From contig CAMRHE010000011.1 of NCBI GenBank assembly GCA_947044405.1, positions 10,167,001 to 10,231,000 on the forward strand: DNA of 64,000 nucleotides, given 5' to 3'. Both the position numbers and the translations under genes were made by a program. The notes beneath the pieces were generated by a model. The model saw only the letters and a program-made list of their open reading frames with translations. It was not told the origin of the DNA and did not search any database. The DNA comes from Leptodactylus fallax (lineage: Eukaryota > Chordata > Amphibia > Anura > Leptodactylidae). Positions 9,566-19,398 of the stretch are shown in pieces (the first letter of the stretch is position 1; each line of letters opens with the position of its first letter).

Positions 9566-9940
9566 TCAAAATCTGTAGTAGCCCGCTCTATACAAATCCA
9601 CAGTTCTCGCCCAATTTGGGTGAAATTTGGCATGCCCTCTCTCCACCCACAGGAGCAGAATACTGCGCACGTTACATCTCGCTAGCGCCCCCCGTCATGA
9701 GATTGGGGTCCCCGAAGTTAGGCCCTATATATATATATAATGGGGAAATGTGAAATCTGTAGTAGCCCGCTTTATACAAATCCACAGTTCTCGTCCGATT
9801 TGGGTGAAATTTGTCACGCCCCCTCTCCACCCTCAGGAACAGAATACTGCGCACGTTAAATCTTGCTAGCGTCCCCCAGTCATCAGATTGGGGCCCCCGA
9901 AGTTAGGCCCTATACATATAATGGGGAAATGTGAAGGTGA
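9527..9940. repeat. (TA)n followed by about two tandem 184-bp units
   Basis: After a TA run to 9560, a unit beginning ATCTGTAGTAGCCCGCT occurs at 9571 and again at 9755 (period 184), each ending in AGTTAGGCCCTATA. A partial third start (ATGGGGAAATGTGAA) is at 9921. The unit has no long frame. Its ending with TA-rich sequence and the phrase 'AATTTGGGTGAAATTTGG' suggest a small transposon-derived tandem array, but the class is unknown. Confidence 0.75.
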
Positions 9941-10019
9941 AAGTGACAGTGCTGAGGGGAAAACAACAATTGTGACTGACAGGGTCAGATTATAGCAACG
10001 GCGCCAAAGAGTCGCTGCT

Positions 10020-10490
10020 AAAGGAGCCGCACCATTACACACACCACATAAACATTTCAGAAACACCATACAAACATCACACAGACAGCACCAACAAGCA
10101 CAACACCAAACAAATGCCACAACACACCACACAAACACCAGACCATGCTAGACACACACAACACAAACACCACCCCACAAATACCACAACACCACTCCAT
10201 AAATACCACATGCACACCACACACACACAAACACAGACCAGACACGCACGCAAACACAGTGAGATGGATGCACCTTACGCACATGGACGAACAGAGCACA
10301 TGCGTACTCACACACACCTACCGCAAGCATGGACACTTGTACTGCGCACGCACAAACACATGGATCACATGCGCACACAAACGCATACATATACACAGAC
10401 CACACACGTGCATGCACACACCCATACATACACATGGATCACACGCGTGCACACACACACACACATACACGCACGCACTGACAAAACACG
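10020..10490 (+). repeat. CA-rich cryptic microsatellite
   Basis: Long, irregular CACA / ACACAAACACC / CACATGC sequence. The reading frames in it (Thr/His-rich on plus, Cys/Val-rich on minus) follow from composition and are not taken as genes. Confidence 0.85.
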
Positions 10491-10505
10491 TCTGGTATCC
10501 TTACT

Positions 10506-10678
10506 GGCTGCTTCCACACTACAGTATTTTTCATGGGCCTTCGGGCCATGGATTTGGCGGTTCCATAGACTTCTTTGTGCACAAAGCTGTTAATTCTGTA
10601 GGCTCCATAGAATGTTTATGGAGCTGTAGAATCCACGGCCTGGAGACCCGTGAAAAATACTGTAATGTGCAAGCAGCC
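10506..10678. mobile_element. 173-bp palindromic MITE
   Basis: The ends GGCTGCTTCCACACTACAG and CTGTAATGTGCAAGCAGCC form an inverted repeat that extends through GTATTTTTCA / TGAAAAATAC. Exact 5-bp direct repeats TTACT flank it (10501-10505, 10679-10683). There is no coding capacity. The superfamily is not certain. Confidence 0.75.
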
Positions 10679-10734
10679 TTACTTAGCAGCAATATTGGTC
10701 AGGCGAAAACTGCCTCGACCCTTTCAGGGTTAAG

Positions 10735-12026
10735 ATGCTACTCCCGGATCGTTTCTCGGGGGACCGAGAAAAATTTGAGACTTTCCAGGAGTCTTGTCGC
10801 CTGTATTTCTGGATTAATCCACATGCATCCCAGGCCCAAATGGTGGGAGTAGTTATATCCCTCCTACAGGGGGATCCACAAGCTTGGGCCCTTAAACTCC
10901 CTCCTGGGGCTGATCTGGAGTGGTCAGATTTTGAAAAATTTTTTTGTCTTTGGGTTCTATATATACTGAACCAGACCACATTGGACTTGCGGAATCGCAA
11001 CTCCTCACCATGCGGCAGGGCAAACGCTCTGATGAGGAGTACTGCTCAGAATTCCACAAGTGCAGTGTAACTACAGGTTGGTGTGAATCAGCTCTAAAGG
11101 CCCACTTTAAACAAGGCCTGTGTGACCATGTTAAGGAGGACTGGGTTGGTCACCTAGATCCCCCTACTCTTGAGCAGGCCATGACTTTGGCCGTCCATAT
11201 TGACCGTAGAATCCGGGAAAATGTTAAAGAGAGAGTAGGGTCTGTTTCCTCCAAATTTTCTGTCTCTTCCTCTCTCTTTCCTGATAAACCCACTTTTTCT
11301 CCCATCACTCCTGGTGAGGTACCCATGCAACTGGGAGCTATGGACGCCAAGACTCGACGAGAGCATCGTCTCCGGAATAACCTCTGCCTGTACTGTGGTA
11401 CTTCAGGTCATATAATTAGAGACTGCTGCATCAGACCCCGCACTCCAGGGGAAAAGCTTCAGTGCCTGAGTGGTAGTCAGAAGAACCACTCAGGCAACCA
11501 GGTATTTGCCGGAAATAACAAGATGATGTTAATTGTGTCTCTGTCCTCTGGGGACAGATCTGTTTCTGGACAGGCCCTAGTTAACTCTGGGTCAGCGGCA
11601 AACTTTGTCAAACTTTCGTTTGTCTCAGTTTTAGGCATTAAGCTTTTGCCGCTTGATACTCCTCTGGCGGTTACTGGAGCGAATTTTGCCCCACTGGCCA
11701 GGAGTAAGGTCCAATGCAAGACCTCCTTAATCACGTTGCAAGTGGGTTCTGTTCATTCAGAGGTCATAAGCTTCTTTGTTATGGAGCATCTGCCTTCTGA
11801 TATTGTTTTGGGACTTCCCTGGTTGACCCTCCATAACCCTATTTTTGATTGGTGTAAAAGGGAGTTAGTAAAATGGGGAGATCAGTGCTCATCCCACCGT
11901 ATTGCTTTGCACACCTTAGATTGTGTCAGTGAGGAGACGGTCTCGGCTACTAAGGGTTGGAAACGTCAAGCGAATAAAAACGTTTGCCTGGTCCACCAGC
12001 ACCTCTTGTTGTTCAGGGAGATCTGA
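10735..12026 (+). pseudogene. gypsy gag with CCHC knuckle fused to aspartic protease
   Basis: A gag capsid-like region starts MLLPDRFSGDREKFETF. The frame shifts near 10940 at a poly-T run and resumes as SLGSIYTEPDHIGLAESQLL. The zinc knuckle CLYCGTSGHIIRDC (CX2CX4HX4C) marks the nucleocapsid. The protease follows with GQALVNSGSAANFV, where the catalytic Asp of the DSG triad is replaced by Asn; the sister copy at 47276-48262 keeps ALVDSGSAANFV. The ILG-type strand appears as DIVLGLPWLTLHNP. A frameshift plus loss of the catalytic Asp make this copy inactive. Confidence 0.88.
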
Positions 12027-12091
12027 AATTTAAGGCAAAGAAAATACTGTATCCTACTGGTTTATCGGGTGAGGGTCCGGTGGCCCCTCAT

Positions 12092-12101
12092 AAAGGAGGG
12101 G
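12092..12101 (+). promoter_or_regulatory. polypurine tract of gypsy copy B
   Basis: AAAGGAGGGG lies immediately before the LTR (TGTAAC at 12105), the position of the plus-strand primer in LTR elements. It also encodes the end of the pol frame. Confidence 0.7.
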
Positions 12102-12104
12102 TAC

Positions 12105-12764
12105 TGTAACATCTCTGCCTGTTAGGGTCTCTGCACCACCCTCCACCCGCACGTGGCGGTGCAGGAGGCGTGCTCAGTTTGATTCCTTGTTTAAGATTCT
12201 TGTTGCTCAATCTGAACACTGTCCTAGACTATCTAATTGATTTTCTGCCACATCTGTCTTTCTTCACCTTGGTTTTCCTCTGCTCCACTAATAGTTAATT
12301 TTGGCTTTGCCTGTCTGATTGACAGCCTTTCCTTCTATCAAGTCTAGGGCGGGTTCTTTCTTCCTATTTATTCTTTGTTCACATTCACATTGGCGCAGGT
12401 TATTGTTTCGTGCGTTCTGGCTATTACTCCTTGCTGTTTTTGTTACCTGTATTCCTATTCCTGACCTCTGGCCTTGTCTTTTGACTATTCCCTTGGATTT
12501 TCATTCTGTACTGCATTGCTCGTCTGTTACCGAACCCTTGGCTTGCTGATCTTCCTTTTTTCGTTTGTTCTGTCTGCGTTCTGTGTTGTCACTTATTCAG
12601 TGTAGGGACCGGTTCCGAGTTGTCGGCTGTCACTTAGGACAGTCAGGCAAGAGGCATGTCCAGTGGGGGGTTTTCAGCTTTAGGGCTCTCTTTCTTGTTG
12701 TGCCCCTCCCCCCAGGGTTCTCTAGCAGCTACTGGGGAATCGCTCCTCTAGCGATTCCCTTACA
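12105..12764 (+). repeat. 3' LTR of gypsy copy B
   Basis: 660 bp, TGTAACATC...CTTACA. It matches the solo LTR at 21211-21797, the partial LTR at 42293-42449 (minus) and the diverged fragment at 39295-39840 (minus). Confidence 0.88.
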
Positions 12765-12784
12765 ACTCTCCACTGCTTTCAAAA

Positions 12785-13761
12785 ATGTTTGATGCGGACA
12801 TTAACGTAGAATATTGTAACTCTGTTAAGTCAATTAAATACATTTGCAAATATGTTAACAAGGGCAGTGATATGGCAGTTTTCTAGCTAGAGAATCCAAA
12901 ATGTACATCTGATGAGATTATGCTATATCAGATGGGAAGGTACTGTATATAAGTAGTAATGAAGCCGTGTGGCAATTACTAAATTTTCCCATCCATGAAA
13001 GACATCCGACTGTAGTTCATCTCAGTGTCCATCTTGAAAATGGACGAGTTTATTTTACTCCCAAGAATGCAGAGGAAAGAGCTGCTCGACCACCCAATAC
13101 AACATTGACAGCTTTCTTTCTCCTATGTCAAGCAGATCCATTTGCAAGGACTTTATTATATTCAGATGTTTCAAAATATTATACATGGAATAAATCGAGA
13201 AAAGTATTTTGCAAGAGGAAACAAGGTGCAAGGGTCCCAGGATGGGACGGACGTTCCAGTGATGCTTTTGGACGTGTGTATACAGTGCATCCAAACAATG
13301 CAGAGTGTTACTACCTCCGATTACTGCTTCACACTGTCCCTGGGCCAACTTCTTTCACAGATTTGAGAATAGTTGATGGGGAGTTTTGTCAAACTTACAG
13401 GAAAGCATGCCAAACGCGTGGTCTGATCGAAGACGATCAACACTGGGACATGACACTGAAGGAAGCATCTGTCACTTGCTTTCCACCTCAACTAAGAGAC
13501 CTGTTCGCTATGATAATTACAACCTGCACACCTTCCAATCCCTGCATGCTTTGGGACAAATACAAAGAATATCTTAGTGAAGATATTCTTAGAGTGCAAA
13601 GGAGAGTTAATCCAGACTTAGACTTAAATTTCACTGCTGACATATTCAACAAAGCCCTCTTGATGTTAGAAGAAAGGTGCATAACTATCAATAGTAAAAC
13701 TCTAATAGAATTAGGTTTACCAGCACCAAATCGACCAGACTTTGATATTATGAACTTATGA
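12785..13761 (+). pseudogene. Helitron Rep C-terminus and linker to helicase
   Basis: From 12785 the frame reads a segment with KYICKYVNKGSD. The two Tyr (codons at 12839 and 12851) fit the YxxxY catalytic pair of the HUH Rep nuclease that nicks and joins the strand during rolling-circle transposition. A TAG (near 12884) and a frameshift lead into an 264-codon frame from 12967 (MWQLLNFPIHERHPTVVHL...), the conserved linker of animal Helitrons with RLLLHTVPGPTSF and DLFAMIITTCTPSNP. It stops at 13761, one frameshift away from the helicase. The HUH histidines are missing because the 5' part is lost. Confidence 0.85.
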
Positions 13762-13788
13762 ACAGAGATATTCTGCAAGAAAAAAGCT

Positions 13789-15138
13789 ATGATTTGGAAA
13801 AATGTAAAGAATTTGTCATATATGGCAATTATGGGTCAGATTTCCAGTGGAAATGGGGGACTATTTTTCCTAGATGCACCAGGAGATACTGGTAAAACAT
13901 TTTTAATTAATTTGCTGCTTGCAGAAATTCGCTCAAACAATGACATTGCCTTGGCTGTTGCATCTTTAAGATGGAGGGTGCACAGCTCATTCAGCACTAG
14001 GATTGCCCTTTAATATAGCGCTGTCAGAAACTCCTGTTTGTAATATCACTAAGGGCTCTGGGAAAGCTAAGGTATTACAAACTTGCAAAGTAATTGTATG
14101 GGATGAATGTACCATGGCGCACAAGAAAGTGGTCGAGGCCCTTGATCGCACCTTGAAAGATCTGCGGGGAACTGATTGTTTAATGGGGGGAATTGTTGTA
14201 ATTTTTGCAGGTGACTTCTGCCAGATGTTACCTGTTCTTAAGGAAGCAACACCAGCGATGAGCTAAATGCCTGTCTAAAATCTTCTTATCTGTGGATACA
14301 TGTTCAGAAGCAAACTCTTACTACTAATATGCGGGTTCATTTGATGGGAAATACAACTGCGGACAAATTTACACACCAGGTACTATGCCTTGGAAATGAC
14401 AGGTTCCCTACTGATTCCACTACTGGTCTCATTTCCTTTCCGGAAGATGTTTGTGAAATGACATCTTTGGTAATGGAATTTATTGACCAAGTTTTCCCTG
14501 ATATTTGTAACATTTTTAACAAACATCAGTGGCTTTGTGAACATGCAATCCTAGCGCCTAAAAATGATAGTGTCAGCTCCATAAATCTAATTCAGGGAAG
14601 GCTGCCTGGTCTAGCAACCACATACATGTCCATTGATTCAGTCATGGAGAGTGAACAAGCCGTAATGTATCCATTGGAGTTCCTGAATTCTTTGGAGCCT
14701 CCTGGAATGCCACCACATAAGCTCACATTAAAAATAAGAGCCACAATAATTTTGCATCGAAACCTTGACCCACCAAAAATGTGTAAGAGCACAAGATTGT
14801 GCATTAAAAGTCTCATGCCCAATGTTATTGAAGCCACTATTCTTATGGGAAACTCTAAGGGAGCAAATGTTTTCATTCTGCGTATTCCTTTGCTACCAAG
14901 CGACATGCCCTTCAATTTTAAGCGTCTGCAGTTCTTAATCTGACTTGCATTTGTTATGACTATAAACAAAGCACAAGGTCAATCACTTAAAGTATCCGGC
15001 ATTAATTTGGAGAGCCCGTGTTTTTCACATGGACAGTTGTATGTTGCTTGCTCTAGAGTGGGTAACCCCAAAAATCTTTTCATATATGCACCTGAAGGTA
15101 AAACCAGAAACATTGTTTACCAAAAAGCAGTACAATAG
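13789..15138 (+). pseudogene. Helitron Pif1-like helicase domain
   Basis: Four frame pieces line up as a superfamily 1B helicase that unwinds DNA during Helitron transposition. Walker A: LFFLDAPGDTGKTFLINLL (consensus GGTGKT, here GDTGKT). Walker B: VIVWDECTMAHK, then IVVIFAGDFCQMLPV. Later motifs are in 14329-14943. The C-terminal motif is MTINKAQGQSLKVSGI, followed by HGQLYVACSRVGNPKNLFIY (14956-15138). Frame breaks lie near 13830, 14000, 14270 and 14945. The last piece ends at the natural stop. Inactive. Confidence 0.88.
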
Positions 15139-15874
15139 ATAGTTGTTTAACTGTAAACCAATTTTACTCTTTTGTCCGTGAACTACTTATAAATTACACT
15201 GGAGGGAGGGGGGAAGGGTTGCACTATGTTGTTAATTGGATGTAAATGTTTTATATGTTTGTGTACGGTGCATAAATTTTAATTTTTGATAAAAAAAATA
15301 GTTCAAAAAACAGTTGTAATAGTTTATACTACATATTATGTATTGAATATGTAAAATCAATAAAAATGTTGAAATAAAAAAAAAAGTTGTTGTTCACATC
15401 AATGTTACGACAAATAAGTAAAATGTGAAAATAATAAGAAAAATTTCAAGTGGAAAAAAAGATTTACTGTAGCACTCTGGAAATGTCAATTTCAGTGTGA
15501 CACTGAAAATTTTACTTTAGCTAGCATAACCAACAGTTTAACATATTTTCCACGAGCGAAGCCGCGGGTATTCTACTAGTCTCATATATATAAAAATGAG
15601 TTTCTGTCTGTCTGTTCTTTATGCGCGACCAAACGACTGGACCGACCGTCACCAAATTTGGCACACAGGTACATCATGTCTCCGGGAAGATTTTAGACCG
15701 GGTCTCAGCTCTCTAGGACGTACTGTTCCTGAGATACAGTATTCCCAAAAAATGACCTGCATTAGTCTATACAAGCCTGCAAGTCTTTCACTCATATTCC
15801 AACTGCCATACACATGGTCACATGTCCCTTATCAGCCAATAGAAGCTCGCAGGCGCTTAGTCTCCACAGGCACG

Positions 15875-16042
15875 CAGGTTTCCATAGCAACCAAGCTATT
15901 TATGACCTGAATTAGTCAATAGCAGTTCGCAGGTCCTTAAATATTCAGTCATATCACGTGTATCAGCCAATATAAGTTCACATTTAATTTACCAGGTTTC
16001 CATAACAACACAGCCATAAATAGACTGTACCTATACTGGACT
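15875..16042 (+). repeat. 168-bp direct repeat, unit 1 (unit 2 at 17437-17604)
   Basis: Both units run from CAGGTTTCCATAGCAACC (unit 2: CAGGTCTCCATAGC) to ACTGGACT. Unit 2 continues intact into GCCATACTGG, while unit 1 is broken after ACTGGACT by hAT copy 2. Unit 2 therefore shows the empty target site. Confidence 0.85.
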
Positions 16043-16967
16043 CAGTGGCGTAACTAGGAATGGCTGTGCCCCAAGGCGAATATTTGACATGGGGCCACCC
16101 TGGCAACCCACCCCCCACCCCCCCCGCACAAACCGCATTCCTGCACACGCTATTATGCTCCATAGTGGCCCCTGCACACAGTATTATGCCCCACAGTGGC
16201 CCCTGCACATAGTATTATGTCCCATAGAGGCCCCTACACACACACTATTATGCCCTATAGTGGCCCCTGCACATAGTATTATGCCCCATAGTGGCCCCTG
16301 CACACAGTATTATGCCCCATAGTGGCCCCTGCACACACTATTATGCTCCATAGTGGTCCCTGCACATACTATTATGCCCAACAGTGGCCCCTTTACATAG
16401 TATTATGCACCATTGTGGACCACCCATGAACAATTATTATACTCTGGGGTCTTTTCAGACCCCAGAGTATAATGATTGCAGTCCCAGTGGTGATTACAAA
16501 CATAAAAAACAATGTTACTTACCTCTCCCTGGCTGCGGCGCACTCCCCGCTTCTTCAGTGTTGGACCAGACGTCACGTGAGCCAGGCATGTGTCGCGACG
16601 CATAATGACGTCGGACTAGTCTACCAACATCTGGGCTGTCACCAAGGAGGCCCGAAACCTGCTGGAGTGCAGGAGAGGTAAGTAACATTGTTTTTTATGT
16701 TCCCTCACCTCCCCTGTGGGGTTCGCGGGCCGCAGCCTTACTTACCGATCCCCTCTCCTGCTCACAGCTGCCTCCGTAGAAGGTGAAGTGCAGGCGGCCG
16801 TGAGCAGGAGCAGGGATCAGTAAGTAAATAGGGACCGTTACCTGCTGGTGTTACACCAGCAGGTAATGGCCTATTAAAAAAAAAAACATCAGGAGCCCGC
16901 CGGGCCCCCTAATGTTCCGGGACCTGTGGCAGCCGCTACCGCTGCTACCCCAGTATTAACGCCACTG
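16043..16967 (-). mobile_element. hAT-type non-autonomous element, copy 2
   Basis: 925 bp, with ends CAGTGGCGTAACTAGG and TTAACGCCACTG. The exact 8-bp TSD ACTGGACT is at 16035-16042 and 16968-16975. Compared with copy 1 it is inverted: its 31-bp minisatellite (about nine units, 16139-16420) lies at the left. It carries the conserved hairpin at 16433-16475 (arms TATACTCTGGGGTC and GACCCCAGAGTATA). No transposase. Confidence 0.92.
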
Positions 16968-17711
16968 ACTGGACTGCCATACTGGATGCCACCATTGTTA
17001 TAAATTGAAACGTTTTTAAGCTACTCATGCCTCCTGCAGCAAAACGCATGGCTGCTGCTCAAGCTAATGAAAACTCTCAGCATACCCAAGCCCAACCCAA
17101 GGTATGTCACAGACAACAGCGAGCTGTTGAAATTCCCCAGCAGATCCAAGCCCGTCTCCAATCTGACAAGGCATTGTCAGCCACATGCACACAGCTGCAC
17201 TCCATGTTTCCATAACAACGCAGCCATTTTTCTTCACTGCTATAGGTCAGCTTTAAAGGGGCAGGACGTTGTGGATCACACTGTTACACGAGGTCACATA
17301 CACACAGCTTTACTCCAGGTTTTCCATAACAACCAATCGCAGGTTTTTCACTGATATCCAAACTGAGATACATGATGCTTATGGACCAATGGAAAATAGC
17401 AGGTTCTTCAGTCTTGACACACACACAGCTTTACACCAGGTCTCCATAGCAACCAAGCTATTTATAACCTGTATGAGTCAATAGCAGTTCGCAGGTCCTT
17501 AAATATTAAATCATATGACGTGTATCAGCCAATATAAGTTCACATTTCACTTACCAGGTTTCCAAAACAACACAACCATAAATAGACTGTACCTATACTG
17601 GACTGCCATACTGGATGTCAAGTGCAAAGCTGGCCAATTCTTATGGGACCACTAAACAAACAAAAAATGAAATATACCCGTGCAAGTCCTTCTGCTAGTA
17701 TATATATATAT

Positions 17712-18209
17712 TGTGAGAAGGTGACAGGACAAGTACTGGAAGCACGCTCTGTTAGCCCCAGGTTTCTGACCTATGTATGGTACAGGGCGGGTCTTGCCTC
17801 AGCCCCAGGTGTAGGTTTTAAGGCTTGTTAAAGGGCCATAAAAGGTCTCAGAGCCTGCACTTCAGGGCAGATCCTGAGGAGTGAGGACTGGTGGCTGGAT
17901 CTGTCTTGGAACACTATAACTATGGTACTGTGCTTGACTACTGTTTTGTTTTGTTCGTGTGGCTGGAGAAAGCCACACATATAGTCAGGAGTGTTTATGT
18001 TTAGTTAGTAGCTCAGACGAGCAGGACTTTGTTTTTCTCAGTTGCCTGAAGTTAAATGCTGTGTTTTACTTTGCCTGTTTTACCTGACATAAGGTTTATT
18101 TATTTTTTTGCAATTTTTATAAATAAACCTGTTGCACCAGAGCTTTTGTGTCCTTGTCTCTGACTGTTTGGGTCCGTACCTATACTGCTACCAAGCTACC
18201 TCCCCCACA
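17712..18209 (+). repeat. solo LTR of a Gmr1-like gypsy element
   Basis: 498 bp, TGTGAGAAGG...CCCCCACA, flanked by TA repeats. It is homologous to the minus-strand LTR at 4012-4573. No internal region is attached on either side. Solo LTRs arise by recombination between the two LTRs of one element. Confidence 0.8.
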
Positions 18210-19398
18210 ATATATATATAAAACATTTTTTTTAAAACAGGTTTATTTATATTTCAATGATACAGTGCAGAAAAAAGGATTTCCAATATAAAACAAAGCA
18301 CAGTAACCCACAAACCTCCCCCACCCCATTCATACTTTGAAAACAGACAGAAAAAAAAGAAAAGATGAATAAAGAAAAAAAGAATTAGACAGAGGAAGAA
18401 ATTAGAAATATTATTTCCAATCAAAAGGAACACAACAACAATACTTCCTCCAAGTTCCAGAATAACCAACCATGGCCTCCATCTTGCATTGAACAGTGTA
18501 TCCACAAAAAATAATTCCCCCCCCCCCGCAAGCTTCATATTAGAGGAAGGCATTTACCTGTGGACATCTGAGGGACAAAAATTGTTTTCCAGGGGGCCAT
18601 TTTGGACACCCTGGCTGCATCTAGAATTTTTCTCACTACCCAACTTGCTTCTTTCATGAACAAAGCCATTGTTAAATTTAGATGAGCGGTTTCAGGGAGA
18701 AGACACGTCACATTTTGCCACCTTTGAAATCAACTTAGATATTTCCTCCAAAAAACCTTGAATCCTTTCATAGTTCCATAAACCATGAAATAGGTCTTAC
18801 CACATTATCTCCAATATTGTGGAGAGTTCAAGGGATCAAACTTATGAATCTTAGCTGGTGGTAGATACAAGCGCAAATGTATTTTCTTCATCATGCCAAT
18901 ATGATCCAATCATAAAGAGTGCCTACAGGGTTAAGATTGTTTAAGATTATTTATAATTTGATGTTTAATTAGTATTTTCAGCATTCTGTATAAAGTTAAA
19001 AAAAAACAGGGGTGTAACTAGCAAAGACTGGGCTCCATAGCAAACTTTTGTCTTGGGGGCCCCAGCCCCAAATGGCATATCACCCCCTTTCCTGGCCCCC
19101 CACATGTTAAAACACCCCATTTACACACACTATGATGTCCCACAGTGCTCCCTCCACACAGTATAATGTCCCATTGCGGCCCCCAAATAGTATAATGTCC
19201 TGTAGTGGCCTCCATACAGTATAATGTCCAATAGTGGCCCATCCACACAGTATAATGTTCCATAGTGGCTCCTACTGCATTCATTGCAAATATTACAAAA
19301 ATTTTGGTTTGTTAGAACTCGAAATTTTTGGGGTTCACCACCCAACAAACTATTATTATACGCTATAATAAGCGGAGCTTGTCACAGTGGGAGAGTTA

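Larger units (their letters stand above)
10684..12764 (+). mobile_element. Ty3/gypsy deletion derivative (gag-protease plus 3' LTR), copy B
   Basis: Contains a gag-protease frame (10735-12026), a short remnant of the pol C terminus (PAPLVVQG, then GLSGEGPVAPHKGGVL and a stop next to the PPT), and a 660-bp 3' LTR. RT, RNase H and nearly all integrase are gone. No 5' LTR was found; the left side abuts the MITE. The minus-strand copy at 42293-48262 has the same missing block, so the derivative seems to have been mobilised in this form. Downstream it runs straight into Helitron Rep sequence. Confidence 0.82.
12765..15579 (+). mobile_element. Helitron 1 (Rep-helicase remnant), 5'-truncated
   Basis: Contains the end of a Rep domain with a two-tyrosine motif and a Pif1-type helicase, then an AT-rich 3' region ending CACGAGCGAAGCCGCGGG...CTAG at 15579 followed by T. 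CTAG fits the CTRR 3' terminus of Helitrons, which insert between A and T. The 5' side is cut by the gypsy LTR at 12764. Coding sequence is broken by several frameshifts. A second Helitron starts at the next base. Confidence 0.85.
15580..17698 (+). mobile_element. Helitron 2, non-autonomous
   Basis: Starts TCTCATATATATAAAAATGAG directly after the CTAG end of Helitron 1, and ends TTCTGCTAG at 17698 followed by T. A 5' TC and 3' CTAG in an A|T setting are the Helitron hallmarks. No Rep or helicase is present. Inside are two direct repeats of 168 bp (15875-16042 and 17437-17604); the first is interrupted at its end by hAT copy 2. It is flanked on the right by a TA repeat and then the solo LTR. 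Confidence 0.75.

Noticed and set aside
10057..10852. Thr/His-rich and Cys/Val-rich frames up to 235 codons
   Set aside because: They derive from CA-rich low-complexity DNA and differ by strand and frame as expected for composition alone.
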